NCBI GenBank assembly: GCA_027858145.1
Contig: JAQIDF010000305.1
Coordinates: 1 to 10,010, forward strand
Length of the DNA stretch: 10,010 bases
Direction: 5' to 3'
From: Prolixibacteraceae bacterium
Lineage (GTDB): Bacteria; Bacteroidota; Bacteroidia; Bacteroidales; Prolixibacteraceae
Positions 1-7,519 of this stretch are shown here, in pieces. The notes under the pieces were generated by a model, which saw only the letters and a program-made list of their open reading frames with translations, was not told where the DNA came from and made no database searches. A program made the translations under genes and the position numbers. Every line of letters starts with the position of its first letter. The first letter of the stretch is position 1.

Positions 1-1182
1 AGTTTAATGCCCAACTCTGGTGCTGCCGGTGAATATGCCGGACTGATGGTGATTATGGAATACCACAAAAGCAGGGGAGAAGGGCATCGAAAAGTTTGCC
101 TTATTCCTTCGTCGGCACACGGAACTAACCCGGCAAGTGCAGTAATGGCCGGCATGGATGTGGTAGTGATACCATGCGATGACCGTGGCAACATCGATGT
201 GAAAGCTTTGCGTGAAAAGGCCGAAGAGCATAGAGACGACCTTGCATCCCTGATGATTACCTACCCGTCAACGCACGGCGTGTTTGAAGCTTCAGTGGTT
301 GAGGTGTGCGAAATTATTCACCAACATGGTGGCCAGGTTTACATGGATGGTGCCAACATGAATGCCCAGGTGGGCATAACCAATCCCGGAATTATTGGTG
401 CCGATGTTTGCCACTTGAACCTGCATAAAACATTTGCTATTCCGCATGGTGGTGGAGGTCCGGGTGTAGGGCCAATTGCCGTGGCAAAGCATTTGGTTGA
501 ATTTTTACCCTCGCACACCGTAATGAACAACGGTCATATTGGCTTACACGCTGTGTCGGCAGCTCCATGGGGAAGCGCTTCGGTACTGCCAATTACTTAC
601 GGCTACATTAAAATGCTGGGTGGCGACGGACTGCGTAAGGCTACCGAAGTAGCTATTTTGAATGCCAACTACATCGCGCATCATCTGAAAGATAATTACG
701 GTATTTTATACACCGGAGAAAAAGGGCGTGTGGCGCACGAGATGATTTTAGAATGTCGCCACTTAAAGCAATCAGCCGGAATTAGCGAAACCGACATTGC
801 CAAACGGTTGATGGATTACGGTTTCCATGCACCAACACTTTCATTCCCGGTGCATGGTACACTTATGGTTGAACCTACTGAAAGTGAATCGAAACGGGAG
901 CTCGATCGCTTTATTGAAACCATGAATTCGATTTTTGCTGAAATAAAAGAGGTTGAAACCGGAGAAGCAGAGCGCGACGACAATGTACTGAAAAATGCCC
1001 CGCACACGCAGGATATGGTTGTAGCCGATGAATGGAGCCATAATTATCCACGTAGCAAGGCAGCTTTCCCACTGGTGTGGATTCGGGAAAATAAATTCTG
1101 GCCACCGGTCACGCGTGTTGATGATGCTTTTGGCGATCGCAATCTGATGTGTACCTGTCCGGAGGTTGATGATTATATTTAA
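1..1182 (+). CDS. gcvP: Glycine dehydrogenase (aminomethyl-transferring), P protein, C-terminal part
   Basis: This is the C-terminal 393 codons of the PLP-dependent P protein of the cytoplasmic glycine cleavage system. The enzyme decarboxylates glycine and passes the aminomethyl group to lipoyl-GcvH. The reading frame is open from the window edge, so the true start and roughly the first 560 residues of a usual protein of about 950 lie upstream. The PLP Schiff-base lysine is visible in HLNLHKTF (codon 427-429), followed by the glycine-rich PHGGGGPG. Other family blocks are PNSGAAGEYAGL, SAHGTNPASA, YPSTHGVFE, DGANMNAQVG, VSAAPWGSAS, YGFHAPTLSFPV, GTLMVEPTESESK and a C-terminal GDRNLMCTCP. All match the E. 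coli-type P protein closely from memory. The protein ends in DDYI at a TAA (1180-1182) that spans the edge of the inverted-repeat element downstream. No other gcv gene is in view. Confidence 0.97.
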   Translation, partial: SLMPNSGAAGEYAGLMVIMEYHKSRGEGHRKVCLIPSSAHGTNPASAVMAGMDVVVIPCDDRGNIDVKALREKAEEHRDDLASLMITYPSTHGVFEASVVEVCEIIHQHGGQVYMDGANMNAQVGITNPGIIGADVCHLNLHKTFAIPHGGGGPGVGPIAVAKHLVEFLPSHTVMNNGHIGLHAVSAAPWGSASVLPITYGYIKMLGGDGLRKATEVAILNANYIAHHLKDNYGILYTGEKGRVAHEMILECRHLKQSAGISETDIAKRLMDYGFHAPTLSFPVHGTLMVEPTESESKRELDRFIETMNSIFAEIKEVETGEAERDDNVLKNAPHTQDMVVADEWSHNYPRSKAAFPLVWIRENKFWPPVTRVDDAFGDRNLMCTCPEVDDYI

Positions 1183-1329
1183 CGTGAGTTCAATTTAAAT
1201 TTTCGAATTCAGATTGAAATAAAAAGCTGATAGACCCCCGATTAATCGGGGTTGATGAATAGCGAGTCCCGATTGAATCTTACTATTTCTAAGCGTTCTG
1301 AATTGAAAATTTTACGTCGAACTCACGTT
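1181..1329. mobile_element. MITE-like inverted-repeat element with candidate target-site duplication
   Basis: This is a non-coding stretch of 149 bp bounded by perfect 11-bp inverted repeats, AACGTGAGTTC (1181-1191) and GAACTCACGTT (1319-1329). The similarity continues inwards: the arms 1180-1212 and 1298-1330 match as inverted repeats with three mismatches and two single-base gaps, sharing a TAAA block, TTTTC and AATTCAG. The direct repeat ATTT flanks the element on both sides (1177-1180 and 1330-1333), as a 4-bp target-site duplication would. Removing one copy plus the element rebuilds the same TAA stop for gcvP. There is no transposase, so it would be non-autonomous. Alternatives are a REP-like structural repeat or a long transcript hairpin ending the gcvP message. 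Only one copy is visible, so the repeated nature is inferred. Confidence 0.6.
1236..1251. repeat. 16-bp perfect palindrome inside the inverted-repeat element
   Basis: The sequence CCCCGATTAATCGGGG is a perfect palindrome and the most GC-rich part of the intergenic region. A related copy without the second half, CCCGATTGAATC, follows at 1268-1279. In RNA this could form a hairpin within the larger stem made by the outer arms. No T-run follows it directly, so it is not a canonical intrinsic terminator, although the whole structure may still end or protect the gcvP transcript. Confidence 0.7.
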
Positions 1330-1394
1330 ATTTAAGAAACATAGCCTGTGGGTTTTTCTTTTTGTGCCATGTTTTCAGGAAAAGGCAATATTTT

Positions 1395-1403
1395 TATCTT
1401 TAC
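1395..1403 (+). promoter_or_regulatory. Possible -7 element upstream of the HTCS gene
   Basis: TATCTTTAC resembles the Bacteroidota -7 element TAnnTTTG, with one mismatch at the final G. It ends 6 bp before the ATG at 1410, so transcription from it would leave almost no leader. The overlapping TATTTTTA at 1389-1396 fits equally well. No convincing TTTG lies at the usual distance upstream. This is a weak call made from position and composition. Confidence 0.25.
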
Positions 1404-1409
1404 ACATTA

Positions 1410-4400
1410 ATGGGCAAAATTGTTTCTAAAATATTGATCTTTTTGATTATTGCGACACCTTTATTTGCAAACAATGAAGGAATGCAATTTAAACATCTTG
1501 ATGTTTCGAATGGATTGTCGAGTAATCAGATAAAAACCATTTATAAAGACAGCAGGGGGCATGTATGGATTGGCACCATCAACGGTCTTAATCGTTTCGA
1601 CGGGTTTTCGGTAAAAACATTCAGGCACGATAATGATGATTCAACATCACTGATTGATAATGCTGTAAACTCAATTTTTGAGGACCCCTCAGGTAAGTTA
1701 TGGATTGATACCGACGGCGGGTTAACGGTTTATGACCCTGTAACCCGTCAGTTCAGCGATAATCATGAAGTTTTCGATATTGACAAATCGCTTCCAAAAA
1801 GTGATTATAAAGGTTTTTATACCGATGAAAATAATCGTTTTTGGATGATTCACCAACAAAAAGGATTGTATTGTTATGTTCCTGATAAAGATACAGTTTA
1901 TCATGTTTCTTTGCCCGGAGAAGATCTGGCTTTGATTAATGATTTTACCATCGGCCCCGATGGACATGTGTGGATGATCGATAGTAAACCGTCAGTCATA
2001 GCATTCGATCCTTTAACCGAAAAAACTACAAGTTATAACAAACTGAAGCTTCCGGCTTCCGATGCTGAGTACAGAATTCTGGTAGACCATGATCGTCATT
2101 TTTGGATATATCAGGTAAATAATGACCGCGGAGTTTTTTATTTTGACACCGGTTCATCTCAGCGCATTCATTATAACAGCGAAAATGATGTACACATATT
2201 AAGTAATAATAATGTATCGTCAATGGCTATTGACCGCTACGGACAAATTATTGTGGGAACAGACCATGGCGGGCTGAATATTATTGATAAGAAGGAGGGG
2301 TTGCAGACAGTATATCGTAACCAGATAGGGGAGAAAAACAGTCTTTCACAGAACAGTATCGTATCTTTACTCTACGATAACAACAACATATTATGGGCCG
2401 GCACCTATAAAAAAGGGGTAAATTACTATCACCCCGACTTGTTTAAGTTTAAGACTTATATTCAGAATCCTGCAAAAGATAACTGGTTAAGTAAAGAGGA
2501 TGTAAATACATTTGCTGAAGATGATAAAGGAAATCTCTGGCTTGGCACCAACGGTGGCGGATTAATTTATTTTAACCGCGAAGAGGGTACTTTTAAAACC
2601 TACACTTACAATCCTGACAATATCAATAGCCTCTCGGGCAATGTTATTGTTGATTTGTGTTATGACCATGATGGCGGATTGTGGATCGGGACTTTCATGG
2701 GCGGGCTCAACTATTACAAAGATGGCCGGTTTATGCACTTTCGAAACGATCCTGATGATCCCGAAAGTTTGCCTGCAAACAATGTTTGGGCTGTATTCGA
2801 AGATTCAGACCGCCGGATATGGGTTGGTACGTTAAATGGAGGAGTTGCTGAATATTTACCCCAAAGCAATAAGTTTAAAAGGTATTCGTCAATATCCGAA
2901 ACGGTTTCGGTAATGGCTATTTCCGAAAATATTGATAATAATGTTTGGTTTGCAACTGCCGGAGGTGTATATATGTTCGATAAAAAAAATGGATCTTTCC
3001 GGTTTTGGTCCGAAAATGAACAGGATGAAAACACCATTAACGCTAATTCGGCGCTCGATGTTTTTTGCGATCACAGGGGCTGGGTGTGGATTGGTACCCG
3101 CGAAGGGCTAAATTTGTACCGTCCCGAAAAAAACACATTCACCCATATTACAACCGACAATGGATTACCCGACAATACGGTATTAACAATACTTGAGGCC
3201 AATGATGGAAATATGTGGCTGGCAACACCACAGGGTCTTTGTAATTTGGTTGTGTCGTTTTCTGAAAATAACAATCTATCGTTCAGAACTAAAAATTATG
3301 ATGAAGAAGATGGATTACACGGCATTGAGTTTAACGAACATGCCGCGTTAAAAACAATTAGCGGTGAATTAATTTTCGGAGGGGCTGATGGGTTCAGTAT
3401 TTTTAACCCTTCGGCATTGTCAACATTAATGCTTAGCCCAACAGTGTTTTATGAAGATTTAAGTGTGGAGAATAAAAAAGTATCCATTAGGGAGACTTTG
3501 AACAACCGGGTTATTCTTCCCAAGTCGTTAAATTATGTTGATGAAATTAAACTCAAGCACTTTGAAAAAACATTTTCAGTGAGTTTCTCAGGAATCAATT
3601 TTTTAAATCCTGAAAAAACAGTCTTTCACTACAAGTTAAAGGGATTTAACGACGAATGGGTAACTACAAGTGCCGATTACCGTGAAGTGACTTATACCAA
3701 TTTACACCCCGATGAATATGTTTTGCAGGTTTATGCATCTGATTTAGAGAATGCATTAAAGTCAGAAATTGCTGAGTTGAAAATTGAAATCATGCCTCCA
3801 TTCTGGAAAACAAAATGGGCTTATTCCATTTATCTGGTTGTTTTTCTGTTTTCAATTTTTTACATTCTTCAAGCACTGGTTAAACGTGAGCGGAACAAAT
3901 TGTTAATTCAACAAGAACGTATTGATACTGCACGGCAACACGAGCTTGATATGATGAAACTGAAATTTTTCACCAATATCAGCCATGAGTTACGGACGCC
4001 GTTGACCTTGGTATTGTCCCCTCTCGAGCGGATCATAAAAAATACCGATAGTGACACCAATAAGCAGCAGTTGAGATTGATACAGCGAAATGCTTACCGT
4101 TTGCTGAACCTGGTTAATCAATTGCTCGATTTCAGAAAAATGGAAGTTCAGGGACTTTCGCTCGACATATCACGGGGCGAGATGGTTTCGTTGTGCCGTG
4201 AAATAACTGAATCGTTTTCGGATATGTCAGAAACCCGGAATATTAAATTAAATTTTCATTCTAGTGTTGATAAATTGACGGCATATTTTGATTACGATAA
4301 AATTGAAAAAATTATTTTCAACCTGTTATCCAATGCATTTAAATTTACTCCGGAAAATGGAGAAATAAATGTAAAACTCGAAATTCACGAAACCGAAGAT

Positions 4401-5525
4401 AGTGAAAGTGTTGTTGTTCTTAAAGTTGAGGATAACGGCATTGGAATTGCCGACGATATGAAAGATCGGATTTTTGAGCGTTTTGTGCAATCTGTTTCGT
4501 TCGATAACAGTAATGTCAGGAAGCAACGGGGAAGTGGTATAGGTTTATCATTGACCCGCGAGTTTGTACAAATGCACGACGGGCAAATATCGGTTCAAAG
4601 TATACCGGGGCAGGGTAGTTGCTTTAAGGTTGTTTTACCACTGAAAGATACGTTTGATTTACAAAAATCAAATTCAATCCACGAAGACAATGTCGCGTGG
4701 TCGGGAAAACCGGTTGCTGATCCTGAGTTTTTAAAAGATACTGACGATAAAAAGCTCGCTAATAAGTTTAAAATTTTATTGGTGGAAGATAATCCTGATA
4801 TCCGGTTTTATTTAAAGGATAATTTGAAGCATCAGTATGAAATATTTGAAGCGGAAGACGGAGGAGAAGCCTGGAAAATAATTCCAGATATTTTGCCCGA
4901 TATTGTGGTGAGTGATATTATGATGCCAGTAATGGACGGGCTTGAATTATGCCGGAAAATAAAAACGGATAGCCGAAGTTCGCATATACCTGTTGTTTTG
5001 TTAACAGCCCGTACTGATGAACAACAAAAATATGAAGGGCTCGAAACCGGTGCCGATGATTATATCACAAAACCTTTCAACTTTGAGCTATTAGAACTTC
5101 GTATTAAATTATTGATTGAGCAGCGCGAAAAACTACGCAAGCAATTTCAACAGAATTATGATATTCAACCTTCAGAGATTGCCATAACCTCACTCGATGA
5201 ACTGTTCCTGTCGAAAGTTAAAACCAATACAGAAGAAAACATGGGGGAACCTGGTTTTTCGGTCGAGAAACTTAGTACCGAAGTGGGAATAAGCAGGGCG
5301 CATTTGTACAATAAATTGCTGGCCTTAACCGGGAAAACGCCTGTTGAATATATCCGTATTATGCGGTTGAGGAGGGCTGCACAGTTGCTCGGGAAGAGCC
5401 AGCTTACTGTTATGGAGGTTGCTTATAAAGTAGGATTTAACGATCCGCGTTATTTCACGAAGCATTTTAAGAACGAATACAAAATAACTCCTACTCAGTA
5501 TATCAAGAATATGAAGGGGAAGTAG
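1410..5525 (+). CDS. Hybrid two-component system sensor/regulator (HTCS), two-propeller type with AraC output domain
   Basis: This 1371-residue protein combines sensor kinase and transcription factor; known relatives bind carbohydrate fragments in the periplasm and activate glycan-use genes. The ATG at 1410 begins a clear signal peptide or anchor (MGKIVSKILIFLIIATPLFA). An in-frame TTG at 1362 would put polar residues before it and is rejected. Residues about 30-660 carry 14 propeller blades marked by repeats such as GHVWIGT, GNLWLGT and GGLWIGT, fitting two seven-bladed propellers. A Y_Y_Y domain follows (about 740-780), then a membrane helix (about 802-824). The kinase has phospho-acceptor His859 (SHELRTP), N box at 971-978, G1 DNGIG at 1008-1012 and G2 GSGIGL at 1041-1046. 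The receiver has Glu1126/Asp1127, phospho-acceptor Asp1169, Thr1199 and Lys1221. Two AraC-type helix-turn-helices fill 1283-1371. All catalytic residues are present. The ligand and targets cannot be read from the sequence. Confidence 0.96.
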   Translation: MGKIVSKILIFLIIATPLFANNEGMQFKHLDVSNGLSSNQIKTIYKDSRGHVWIGTINGLNRFDGFSVKTFRHDNDDSTSLIDNAVNSIFEDPSGKLWIDTDGGLTVYDPVTRQFSDNHEVFDIDKSLPKSDYKGFYTDENNRFWMIHQQKGLYCYVPDKDTVYHVSLPGEDLALINDFTIGPDGHVWMIDSKPSVIAFDPLTEKTTSYNKLKLPASDAEYRILVDHDRHFWIYQVNNDRGVFYFDTGSSQRIHYNSENDVHILSNNNVSSMAIDRYGQIIVGTDHGGLNIIDKKEGLQTVYRNQIGEKNSLSQNSIVSLLYDNNNILWAGTYKKGVNYYHPDLFKFKTYIQNPAKDNWLSKEDVNTFAEDDKGNLWLGTNGGGLIYFNREEGTFKTYTYNPDNINSLSGNVIVDLCYDHDGGLWIGTFMGGLNYYKDGRFMHFRNDPDDPESLPANNVWAVFEDSDRRIWVGTLNGGVAEYLPQSNKFKRYSSISETVSVMAISENIDNNVWFATAGGVYMFDKKNGSFRFWSENEQDENTINANSALDVFCDHRGWVWIGTREGLNLYRPEKNTFTHITTDNGLPDNTVLTILEANDGNMWLATPQGLCNLVVSFSENNNLSFRTKNYDEEDGLHGIEFNEHAALKTISGELIFGGADGFSIFNPSALSTLMLSPTVFYEDLSVENKKVSIRETLNNRVILPKSLNYVDEIKLKHFEKTFSVSFSGINFLNPEKTVFHYKLKGFNDEWVTTSADYREVTYTNLHPDEYVLQVYASDLENALKSEIAELKIEIMPPFWKTKWAYSIYLVVFLFSIFYILQALVKRERNKLLIQQERIDTARQHELDMMKLKFFTNISHELRTPLTLVLSPLERIIKNTDSDTNKQQLRLIQRNAYRLLNLVNQLLDFRKMEVQGLSLDISRGEMVSLCREITESFSDMSETRNIKLNFHSSVDKLTAYFDYDKIEKIIFNLLSNAFKFTPENGEINVKLEIHETEDSESVVVLKVEDNGIGIADDMKDRIFERFVQSVSFDNSNVRKQRGSGIGLSLTREFVQMHDGQISVQSIPGQGSCFKVVLPLKDTFDLQKSNSIHEDNVAWSGKPVADPEFLKDTDDKKLANKFKILLVEDNPDIRFYLKDNLKHQYEIFEAEDGGEAWKIIPDILPDIVVSDIMMPVMDGLELCRKIKTDSRSSHIPVVLLTARTDEQQKYEGLETGADDYITKPFNFELLELRIKLLIEQREKLRKQFQQNYDIQPSEIAITSLDELFLSKVKTNTEENMGEPGFSVEKLSTEVGISRAHLYNKLLALTGKTPVEYIRIMRLRRAAQLLGKSQLTVMEVAYKVGFNDPRYFTKHFKNEYKITPTQYIKNMKGK

Positions 5526-5645
5526 ATGGCTTTGCTTTCCGAAAAACCTGTTTAGAAGCCATGACGATACGATGTTAAAGTTTAGTTAACCAAATATTTT
5601 GAGTGGTATGAGTGATTTTTTGAGTGACCAGGAGATTGGTGTGAG

Positions 5646-5696
5646 AAAAAACGGCAAAGAAAAATACTTGTCGATGCATGATATCCTTTGCCGTTT
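5646..5696 (-). terminator. Hairpin terminator downstream of the S41 peptidase gene
   Basis: An 11-bp perfect stem, AAACGGCAAAG (5649-5659) with CTTTGCCGTTT (5686-5696), encloses a 26-nt loop. Read on the minus strand it begins 21 bp after the peptidase stop codon, and the descending arm runs into six T residues (positions 5651 down to 5646). That is the form of an intrinsic terminator, though the loop is long. On the plus strand the same stem is followed by only three T residues and mixed sequence, so its use for the convergent HTCS gene is doubtful. The rest of the 192-bp gap holds no gene-like feature. Confidence 0.6.
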
Positions 5697-5717
5697 AGCT
5701 GTATTTTCTGATATTTT

Positions 5718-7382
5718 TTATTCGCCGGGTGTAAGCAACGCTTTATAATCTTTGGGCGATGATAGCACTTCAAGTGCACGGTTAATGGTTTTATCTTCAC
5801 CAATGTTGGCTCTGGCTGTTCCTTCCTGATAGTAATATCGCGAAACAATCTCACTCTTAAGGATCTGTGATATTTGGTCTCTGAATTTTTTCAGATCCCG
5901 ATCGAGGTCAAGCTTCAGTAGTTGTTCAAGCGAAGTAAATTCGTCCTCTGCAAGTTCGAAGTATTTTTCCTCCTGTGCCAGTTCTTTCAGATCTTCGAGC
6001 TTTTGCTGTGTTTTCGAAGTATATTCAAACGCTCCGTTTTCTACAAAATCAATAAAATTGTTGTAAATCTGATCGTTTATTTCAAACTCCTCGGGTTGTG
6101 GTATCGATTCATTATCAGCAGCAAACCGGGTTGAAAAGTCAAATATTTTAAATTGTTGTATTAATTTAATCGCAAGATTACTGATATTTTCATTATTCAC
6201 ATCAACATCAGGGCGTATTCCGCCGCCATCTTTAACAATTCGGCCGTTTTTAGTTTGAAATTCACTGATTAGTGAATCGGGAACGTGGCCTACGCTGCCG
6301 TCTTCGTTACGGTGCGAGTAATCAAGAGCCTGTATGCATCTTCCGCTTGGTATGTAATATTTTGCGGTGGTGACTTTGAGTTTCGCGTTGTAGCTCAGGT
6401 CACGTGTTGTTTGCACCAGACCTTTTCCGAAGGTGCGGTCTCCTAATATTATACCACGGTCGAGATCCTGAATCGTACCTGATACAATTTCAGATGCCGA
6501 GGCAGAACCACGGCTAACCAAAACAGCCAAAGGCATTAGCGTATCAACAGGTGAGCCGGTAGTTTTGTAGGTTTTATCCCACTGCGAAACTTTACCTTTT
6601 GTACTTACTACTTCTTGATCATGTGGAATAAAAAGGTTAACAATGTTTACCGATTCCATAAGTAATCCTCCGGGGTTTCCACGTAAATCAAGAACAAGTT
6701 TTTCGGCACCGTTTACTTCTTTAAGCTCCAATAGTGCTTTCTTTACCTTTTCCCCACAATCTTTGGTGAAATTTGTAAGCCGAATGTACCCGGTTTTATC
6801 ATCAAGCATTCCATAGTAGCTTATCGGATCGATGGATATTTTTTCACGAACAATATCAAATGTAAGCGGTTTTTTATGTCCATAACGCTCAATAACAACT
6901 TCAACAGTTTGTCCGGCTGCTCCTTTAAGCAGGTTACTTACATCTTCTGTTCCCAGTTTGTCAATGCTTTTTCCTGCAACCTCGAGAAATACATCACCGG
7001 CTTTAAGTCCGGATTTATATGCCGGAAAATCTTTATAAGGCTCTGAAACTACAATTTCATCGCCATGCTTTGAAATTAAAGCACCAATACCTCCGTATTC
7101 TCCGGTGGTCATAAACCGAAAATCTTCGATATCGCTTTCAGGAATGTATGTTGTGTATGGGTCGAGCGATTTCAGCATTTCATCGATGCTCTCTTTCACC
7201 AACTCTCCGGGTTCTACCTCGTCAACGTAAAAGGTATTGAGTTCCCTGAAAAGGGTGTAGTAAATATCGAGATTTTTAGCAATTTCAAAATTCTTATTGT
7301 CGGAGTTGTTTAACCCCATAAAGGCAAAACCTGAAACAAGCAGGATTAAAACAATAGCTATGGCTTTTTTCTTTATCTTCAT
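5718..7382 (-). CDS. S41 family C-terminal processing peptidase with PDZ domain (CtpA/Prc type)
   Basis: This 554-residue serine protease is expected to act in the periplasm on C termini of envelope or exported proteins. A basic start (KIKKK) and a hydrophobic stretch at residues 7-22 form a signal peptide or membrane anchor; there is no lipobox cysteine. The PDZ domain spans about 94-175 (EYGGIG, SGLKAGD). The protease core includes LDLRGNPGG at 231-239, nucleophile Ser295 in GSASASE and general-base Lys320 in TFGKG, 25 residues apart as in the Prc/CtpA family. Residues from about 400 to 554 form a charged, probably helical C-terminal extension of unknown role. Upstream in-frame starts exist at 7424 (ATG) and 7445 (TTG), but a promoter-like sequence overlaps them, so the ATG at 7382 is preferred. 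The gene converges with the HTCS gene and follows the antiporter gene by 137 bp. The physiological substrate is not evident. Confidence 0.93.
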   Translation of the reverse strand: MKIKKKAIAIVLILLVSGFAFMGLNNSDNKNFEIAKNLDIYYTLFRELNTFYVDEVEPGELVKESIDEMLKSLDPYTTYIPESDIEDFRFMTTGEYGGIGALISKHGDEIVVSEPYKDFPAYKSGLKAGDVFLEVAGKSIDKLGTEDVSNLLKGAAGQTVEVVIERYGHKKPLTFDIVREKISIDPISYYGMLDDKTGYIRLTNFTKDCGEKVKKALLELKEVNGAEKLVLDLRGNPGGLLMESVNIVNLFIPHDQEVVSTKGKVSQWDKTYKTTGSPVDTLMPLAVLVSRGSASASEIVSGTIQDLDRGIILGDRTFGKGLVQTTRDLSYNAKLKVTTAKYYIPSGRCIQALDYSHRNEDGSVGHVPDSLISEFQTKNGRIVKDGGGIRPDVDVNNENISNLAIKLIQQFKIFDFSTRFAADNESIPQPEEFEINDQIYNNFIDFVENGAFEYTSKTQQKLEDLKELAQEEKYFELAEDEFTSLEQLLKLDLDRDLKKFRDQISQILKSEIVSRYYYQEGTARANIGEDKTINRALEVLSSPKDYKALLTPGE

Positions 7383-7410
7383 TCGTACTTTATTTTTAAT
7401 TTTTTTTGCA

Positions 7411-7442
7411 CTAAAATAGCGCATTAAGCTTTTTAAAGTCAA
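7411..7442 (-). promoter_or_regulatory. Promoter of the S41 peptidase gene
   Basis: On the minus strand, TTG (7442-7440) is separated by 21 nt from TATTTTAG (7418-7411). This matches the Bacteroidota pattern TTTG then TAnnTTTG with one mismatch in the -7 box. Transcription would begin near 7405, giving a leader of about 20-25 nt before the ATG at 7382. The match supports that start codon over the upstream in-frame ones and suggests the peptidase gene can be expressed apart from the arsR-antiporter unit. Confidence 0.5.
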
Positions 7443-7519
7443 CAAAAATAATAATTCAGATGGTGCTGAGGCTTAAAAAAGTCTTAAAGTTTGCAAAAAC
7501 AGGGTGATAACACTTTTTC

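Noticed and set aside
1362..1409. N-terminal extension of the HTCS protein from a TTG at 1362
   Set aside because: It adds 16 residues with basic and aromatic character before a clean signal peptide that begins at the ATG at 1410.
2714..3037. Minus-strand 107-codon open frame within the HTCS gene
   Set aside because: It lies wholly inside a strongly supported gene, has no recognisable domain and is explained as a shadow frame.
5526..5562. ATGGCTT / AAGCCAT stem right after the HTCS stop as a terminator
   Set aside because: Only seven base pairs with a 23-nt loop and no T-run; too weak to call.
5600..5630. Three spaced GAGTG repeats
   Set aside because: The units are only five bases, irregularly spaced and in low-complexity sequence; chance is likely.
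7383..7445. Longer peptidase starts at 7424 (ATG) and 7445 (TTG)
   Set aside because: They overlap a good promoter match and would place about 14-21 polar residues before the signal sequence.
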